DNA from: Lachnospiraceae bacterium | GTDB taxonomy: Bacteria > Bacillota > Clostridia > Lachnospirales > Lachnospiraceae | NCBI GenBank assembly: GCA_017540355.1 | Contig: JAFYBE010000018.1 | Span: forward strand, 1-58,624 | DNA length: 58,624 bases | Reading direction: 5' to 3' | In this document: piece by piece, positions 55,290-58,624 of the stretch | Layout: each line of letters begins with the position of its first letter | Position numbering within the stretch: the stretch's first letter is position 1 | The notes under the pieces: generated by a model | What the model saw: only the letters and a program-made list of their open reading frames with translations | Database searches by the model: none | What the model was told of the DNA's origin: nothing | Position numbers and translations under genes: made by a program

Positions 55290-55976
55290 TTATTTATCCA
55301 TCCTGTATCCCAGACCTCTAAGTGTCTTGATATAGCCGTTCTGATCGTCCGCTAACTTGGTACGAAGCTTACTGATGCAAACCATGATATTGTTATCCGA
55401 TACGATATAATCATCCTCCCAGCCGTACTCATATATCTGCTGCTTGGTGAAAACCTTGCCGGGATGAGTCATGAAAAGCTCCATTATTCTGTACTCAACC
55501 GAGGTTAAATCTATTGATTCGCCCGCCTTTTTTAAGGTACATGACTGTCTGTCAAGCTCTAGATCTCTCACTTTTACAATATCCGCTGCAGTGTCTCCGG
55601 AACCAAGCGAATAGAATCTTCTCATCGCGGAATTAACCCTTGCCACAAGTTCAAGGGGATTAAAGGGCTTGGCGATATAGTCATCGGCGCCGAGATTAAG
55701 ACCCAAGATCTTCTCCGAATCCGCATCCTTGGCCGATAAGATTATTACGGGGATATTGGAGTCGGTACGAAGCTTCTTAAGTACCTGATATCCGTCCATA
55801 CCGGGCATCATGATATCCAGAATGCATAAATCCGGTGTCATTGAATGAAGCTTAAGGATGGCTTCATCGCCATCCTTAGCCTCAGTTACTTCATAGCCTT
55901 CATTCTCCAGATAGAGCTTGATGAGTTGTCTTATCTCCGCTTCGTCATCCGCTATAAGTATCTTCTTATTGTTCAT
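55290..55976 (-). CDS. OmpR/PhoB-family response regulator
   Basis: 228 residues from ATG 55976, with GGGAG at good spacing; an ATG three bases earlier is possible. Receiver domain with acidic pocket D10-D11, phospho-acceptor D54 (LCILDIMMPGMDG) and K105 region (AKPFNPLEL), then a winged-helix DNA-binding domain (about 130-228, ending KTLRGLGYRMDK). Its phosphate donor should be the kinase encoded next. The start overlaps the DUF975 gene by 11 bp, so all three are one operon. Confidence 0.96.
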   Translation of the reverse strand: MNNKKILIADDEAEIRQLIKLYLENEGYEVTEAKDGDEAILKLHSMTPDLCILDIMMPGMDGYQVLKKLRTDSNIPVIILSAKDADSEKILGLNLGADDYIAKPFNPLELVARVNSAMRRFYSLGSGDTAADIVKVRDLELDRQSCTLKKAGESIDLTSVEYRIMELFMTHPGKVFTKQQIYEYGWEDDYIVSDNNIMVCISKLRTKLADDQNGYIKTLRGLGYRMDK

Positions 55977-56868
55977 CATAATCTCCCGATACGATTACAT
56001 CTGCTGCTTCTTCTATTACGTCCGTCACATCGGCCATATCACCTCTAAGTGTATCATACAATGCTGCGCGTGTCGCCCTCTTATAAGGTCCGACATAGAA
56101 GATACCGAGCATTCCTATCGTAAGCAGAGAAAGAATATTCCAGCCGATAAATGAAAGATCAAGCACAAATGTATTCCACTTCTGTCCGTTCATCATCTCC
56201 TTGGATCTTGCAAATACCTCATCCTTGTCCATATCGGGATTCTCTGCAAGGATATAAGGAATCATGCGATACTCATATGCCTTAACGATACCCGGAATGA
56301 TTAATAAGAGTGACCATAAAAGCGTATAGATGTCTCTTGCAAACATCGTTCTTACCACATTCTTGTATCCGTGGTCGAAGCCGTATGCTATCTCTGATAC
56401 CTCCGCGGGCTCATCAAGGTTCTTATAGAAGAATCTGTCACATCCGAGTTCAAGCGGATTGAATATGAATGCATCAAGCACAAGTGCTATAGCGAATATC
56501 ACTAAGAATACAAGGATAAACGCAATACCTGCAACCAAAGCCATAACGTTCTTGCTTATGCCGGCAAAAGCATCTGAATCAATATTGATATCTTCAGCGA
56601 TATCTTCATTAATGTCTTCCTCAATCTCCTCGATGTCGTTATCGATATGAACGGTGATTCCGTCCTCAAGGCTTGTTTCTTCAACCGTCACCGATGTTGA
56701 ATCATCATTTTCACTTCCCACAAACGCACTCGGCGATGCCGAACTTGATCCGGAGAATCCGCCGCCTCCGCTTACAAGGGCAAGTATCAGTGCTACCAAT
56801 ACGCACTTCCAATAGTTTTTGTTAAAGGCCTGCTGACCTTTCTTCTTAAGATCTGCTCTGTTCCACAT
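55966..56868 (-). CDS. DUF975 integral membrane protein with acidic loop
   Basis: 300 residues. The N-terminus MWNRADLKKKGQQAFNKNYW and the segment LELGCDRFFYKNLDE are hallmarks of DUF975. About five or six membrane spans. Between the first span (about 22-36) and the second (about 105-130) lies an unusually long loop, first Gly/Ser-rich and then strongly acidic (D/E in over a third of residues from about 53-95), predicted to be outside. GAGGAGG precedes the ATG. First gene of the operon with the response regulator and kinase; it could be a sensor accessory or a transport-type target. Confidence 0.88.
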   Translation of the reverse strand: MWNRADLKKKGQQAFNKNYWKCVLVALILALVSGGGGFSGSSSASPSAFVGSENDDSTSVTVEETSLEDGITVHIDNDIEEIEEDINEDIAEDINIDSDAFAGISKNVMALVAGIAFILVFLVIFAIALVLDAFIFNPLELGCDRFFYKNLDEPAEVSEIAYGFDHGYKNVVRTMFARDIYTLLWSLLLIIPGIVKAYEYRMIPYILAENPDMDKDEVFARSKEMMNGQKWNTFVLDLSFIGWNILSLLTIGMLGIFYVGPYKRATRAALYDTLRGDMADVTDVIEEAADVIVSGDYDEQ

Positions 56869-57010
56869 ATCTTTTCCTCCTCAATTTTCGTAAGGCTTCC
56901 CTTACATCACTTCCCGTTTATATGACCTTATGTTATGCGATTTTTTCGCCTACGCCATCTGTTTATGATGCTATGATATCAGTCATACCTTACCCGTAAA
57001 ATCGAAGAAT

Positions 57011-57027
57011 CTTAACTTAACCTTAAC
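57011..57027 (-). promoter_or_regulatory. Direct repeats CTTAAC, 11-bp phased, upstream of the DUF975 operon
   Basis: CTTAAC occurs at 57011, 57016 and 57022, so the first and third copies are 11 bp apart, one helical turn. OmpR-family regulators bind repeats of this spacing. It lies 143 bp before DUF975 and is a candidate autoregulatory site. 56869-57010 holds no gene. Confidence 0.5.
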
Positions 57028-57056
57028 GGTTGTTATTGTTTAATAATTCCGAAGTT

Positions 57057-57090
57057 AAAAGGCAGCCACCGTAAGATGACTGCCTTTTTT
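57057..57090. terminator. Bidirectional terminator after the feoB unit
   Basis: GGCAGCCACC pairs with GATGACTGCC (two G-U pairs) around GTAA, flanked by AAAA on one side and TTTTTT on the other. On the minus strand it ends the feoB unit; on the plus strand it also has a full T-run. Confidence 0.85.
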
Positions 57091-57139
57091 GGAGAGTATT
57101 CTATGGAATTATAGCCTATTGCTCTTATTCCCTGACTTA

Positions 57140-57292
57140 TCACTGTTTTGCCGGATGGCACTTGCCTGACATCGCACATGACTCACAGCCACAGCCGCAG
57201 GAAGTCTTTCCGCTTTTTTTATCTTTGATGATGCTGAATATACAACATCCGACTATAAGAAGGATTATGGCTATCGCGATGATATTGCCCAT
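57140..57292 (-). CDS. FeoB-associated Cys-rich membrane peptide
   Basis: 50 residues: a single membrane helix at the N-terminus (about 3-22) followed by a basic turn and a cysteine-rich tail with CGCGCESC and a further C-H near the end. This is the pattern of the small FeoB-associated proteins found directly after feoB in Firmicutes, thought to help ferrous iron uptake. AAAGGAGT precedes the ATG. It lies 20 bp downstream of feoB and ends shortly before a terminator. Confidence 0.9.
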   Translation of the reverse strand: MGNIIAIAIILLIVGCCIFSIIKDKKSGKTSCGCGCESCAMSGKCHPAKQ

Positions 57293-57312
57293 GTTTACTC
57301 CTTTCAGACCGT

Positions 57313-58624
57313 TTAAGCGTTATAGCTTGTTACGGTATCAGCGCTCTCTTTGCTCGGCCTTACTAACATATAGATCGCAAATGCTATGATGGCTATCGCA
57401 ACTATGACTCCCAATATATTTACCGCTCCGGCAAACGCCGAACCCAACTGATTGACAACAAGTGCTGCAAGATATGCAAATCCGCACTGATAACCTATCG
57501 CAAACCATGTCCACTTAGGTGAGTTCATCTCTCGCTTTATCGCACCGATGGCTGCAAAGCAAGGTGCACACAAAAGATTAAATACCAAGAATGACATACC
57601 CTGTGCGGATGTAAACGCCGCACCTATCGCATCATAGGCATTACCTGAAGCTCCGTATAGGATACCCATGGTACCTACGATGTTCTCCTTGGCAACGAGA
57701 CCCGTTATCGATGCAACGGTCGCTTCCCAGTTACCCCAGCCAAGAGGAATGAATATCCATGCGATCGCATTACCTACGGTAGCAAGTATGCTCATATCTA
57801 TCTCGTCTTCTTCAAGCATCCTGAAGCCTTCGGGTGTATTGCCGAAGAATGATAAGAACCAAATCACGATCGTTGATAAGAGGATGATGGTACCGGCCTT
57901 TTTGATAAATGACCAGCCTCTTTCCCACATACTTCTTAATACGTTCTTAAGTGTAGGCATATGATATGCCGGCAACTCCATAACAAAGGGAGCGGGCTCG
58001 CCGTAGAATCTCTTTGTTTTCTTAAGGATTATTCCGGATATGATTATCGCCGCTATACCGATAAAGTATGCGCTTGTTGCCACCCATGCGGATCCGCCGA
58101 AGATAGCACCCGCCACCATTGCGATGAAGGGCACCTTGGCTCCACAGGGGATAAACGTCGTAGTCATGATTGTCATACGACGGTCACGTTCATTCTCTAT
58201 GGTTCTTGAGGCCATTACACCGGGAATTCCGCATCCCGTACCTACTAACATAGGGATGAATGACTTACCGGATAATCCGAATCTTCTGAACACTCTGTCA
58301 AGCACGAATGCGATACGTGCCATGTATCCGCATGCCTCCACAAATGCAAGGAGGAAGAAAAGTACTAACATCTGAGGAACGAATCCAAGCACCGCACCTA
58401 CACCGGCGATGATACCGTCTAAGATCAGTCCCTTAAGCCAATCAGCACATCCGGCTGTATCAAGCCAGCCTTCTACCACTGCAGGAACGCCTCTTACCCA
58501 TGTTCCGTAATCGGCAGGGTCAGGTTCCTCACCATTGTATTTTTCAAATGTATCCACTGCCGCAGCAAGGTCCTCACCCGAATATGTCACTGTTTCTGTG
58601 GCAAGCGTTTCTTCATCAACAAGC
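57313..58624 (-). CDS. feoB: Ferrous iron transport protein B, C-terminal part
   Basis: The last 437 or so residues of FeoB; the frame is open to the window edge and the N-terminal GTPase lies outside. Visible are gate-type segments (GMIAGVGAVLGFVPQMLVLF-like, then LSGKSFIPMLVGTGCGIPGVM with conserved Cys, and a second copy LVAKENIVGTMG with NLLCAPCFA) and about eight membrane helices. FeoB moves Fe(II) across the cytoplasmic membrane, the form of iron available to anaerobes. feoA is not in view and may lie upstream. Confidence 0.96.
   Translation of the reverse strand, partial: LVDEETLATETVTYSGEDLAAAVDTFEKYNGEEPDPADYGTWVRGVPAVVEGWLDTAGCADWLKGLILDGIIAGVGAVLGFVPQMLVLFFLLAFVEACGYMARIAFVLDRVFRRFGLSGKSFIPMLVGTGCGIPGVMASRTIENERDRRMTIMTTTFIPCGAKVPFIAMVAGAIFGGSAWVATSAYFIGIAAIIISGIILKKTKRFYGEPAPFVMELPAYHMPTLKNVLRSMWERGWSFIKKAGTIILLSTIVIWFLSFFGNTPEGFRMLEEDEIDMSILATVGNAIAWIFIPLGWGNWEATVASITGLVAKENIVGTMGILYGASGNAYDAIGAAFTSAQGMSFLVFNLLCAPCFAAIGAIKREMNSPKWTWFAIGYQCGFAYLAALVVNQLGSAFAGAVNILGVIVAIAIIAFAIYMLVRPSKESADTVTSYNA

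Overview
The window looks like a chromosomal segment of a strictly anaerobic, low- to mid-G+C Firmicute, most likely a Lachnospiraceae-type Clostridium. The evidence is the gene families present (DUF4250, DUF1385/YqhQ-like, DUF975, a FeoB-associated Cys-rich protein, class III ribonucleotide reductase), strong AGGAGG ribosome binding sites, and Gram-positive style promoters and operators (CIRCE, NrdR boxes). No phage, insertion sequence, CRISPR array, rRNA or tRNA was seen. Almost every gene is on the minus strand. The plus-strand exceptions are an AraC regulator, one very short ORF and a three-gene metal-efflux operon. Nearly all genes belong to recognisable families. The interest lies in domain architectures and regulatory sites.

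Layout, in plus coordinates with transcription mostly right to left. 1-5.3 kb: radA (cut by the window edge), a conserved 135-aa protein, clpC and a membrane-anchored SH3b protein. 5.3-12.7 kb: nucleotide synthesis (purD, purN, purM, purE, pyrE, pyrF) with an M29-like aminopeptidase and a small membrane protein inserted between the pyr and pur blocks. 12.8-15.5 kb: an anaerobic ribonucleotide reductase with a fused thioredoxin-like domain, behind a strong promoter and two NrdR boxes. 15.5-20.2 kb: TPR lipoprotein, acyl-CoA synthetase, SAM methyltransferase and a divergent AraC regulator. 20.2-26 kb: argC, prfA, prmC, DUF1385, rpmE and rho. 26-29.8 kb: malic enzyme, rarA, DUF4250 and lysR.

30-32.8 kb: clpB under a perfect CIRCE operator that overlaps its -35. 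32.9-36.1 kb: glpK, a small membrane protein and an HD-GYP protein with a CBM2-like extracellular domain. 36.2-38.8 kb (plus strand): ArsR/SmtB-type regulator, free HMA metallochaperone and Zn/Cd-type P1B ATPase, with a 32-bp palindromic operator. 38.8-41.2 kb: a large solute-binding lipoprotein with an extra N-terminal domain. 41.2-47.5 kb: tig-clpP-clpX-lon-ysxC from one extended -10 promoter. 47.6-53.5 kb: malQ, a HerA-like ATPase and a LacI-type-sensor/GGDEF fusion. 53.5-56.9 kb: an unknown protein and a DUF975/response regulator/histidine kinase operon. 57.1-58.6 kb: a FeoB-associated Cys-rich peptide and the C-terminal part of feoB.

Two themes stand out. First, the window carries ClpC, ClpB, ClpX, ClpP, Lon and trigger factor, but no ctsR, mcsA or mcsB next to clpC and an HrcA-type operator at clpB. 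Second, it encodes a putative c-di-GMP hydrolase with a carbohydrate-binding-like ectodomain and a putative c-di-GMP synthase with a sugar-binding-type sensor, both pointing to sensing of carbohydrate by second messenger. Functions are inferred from sequence motifs only; no database search was run.
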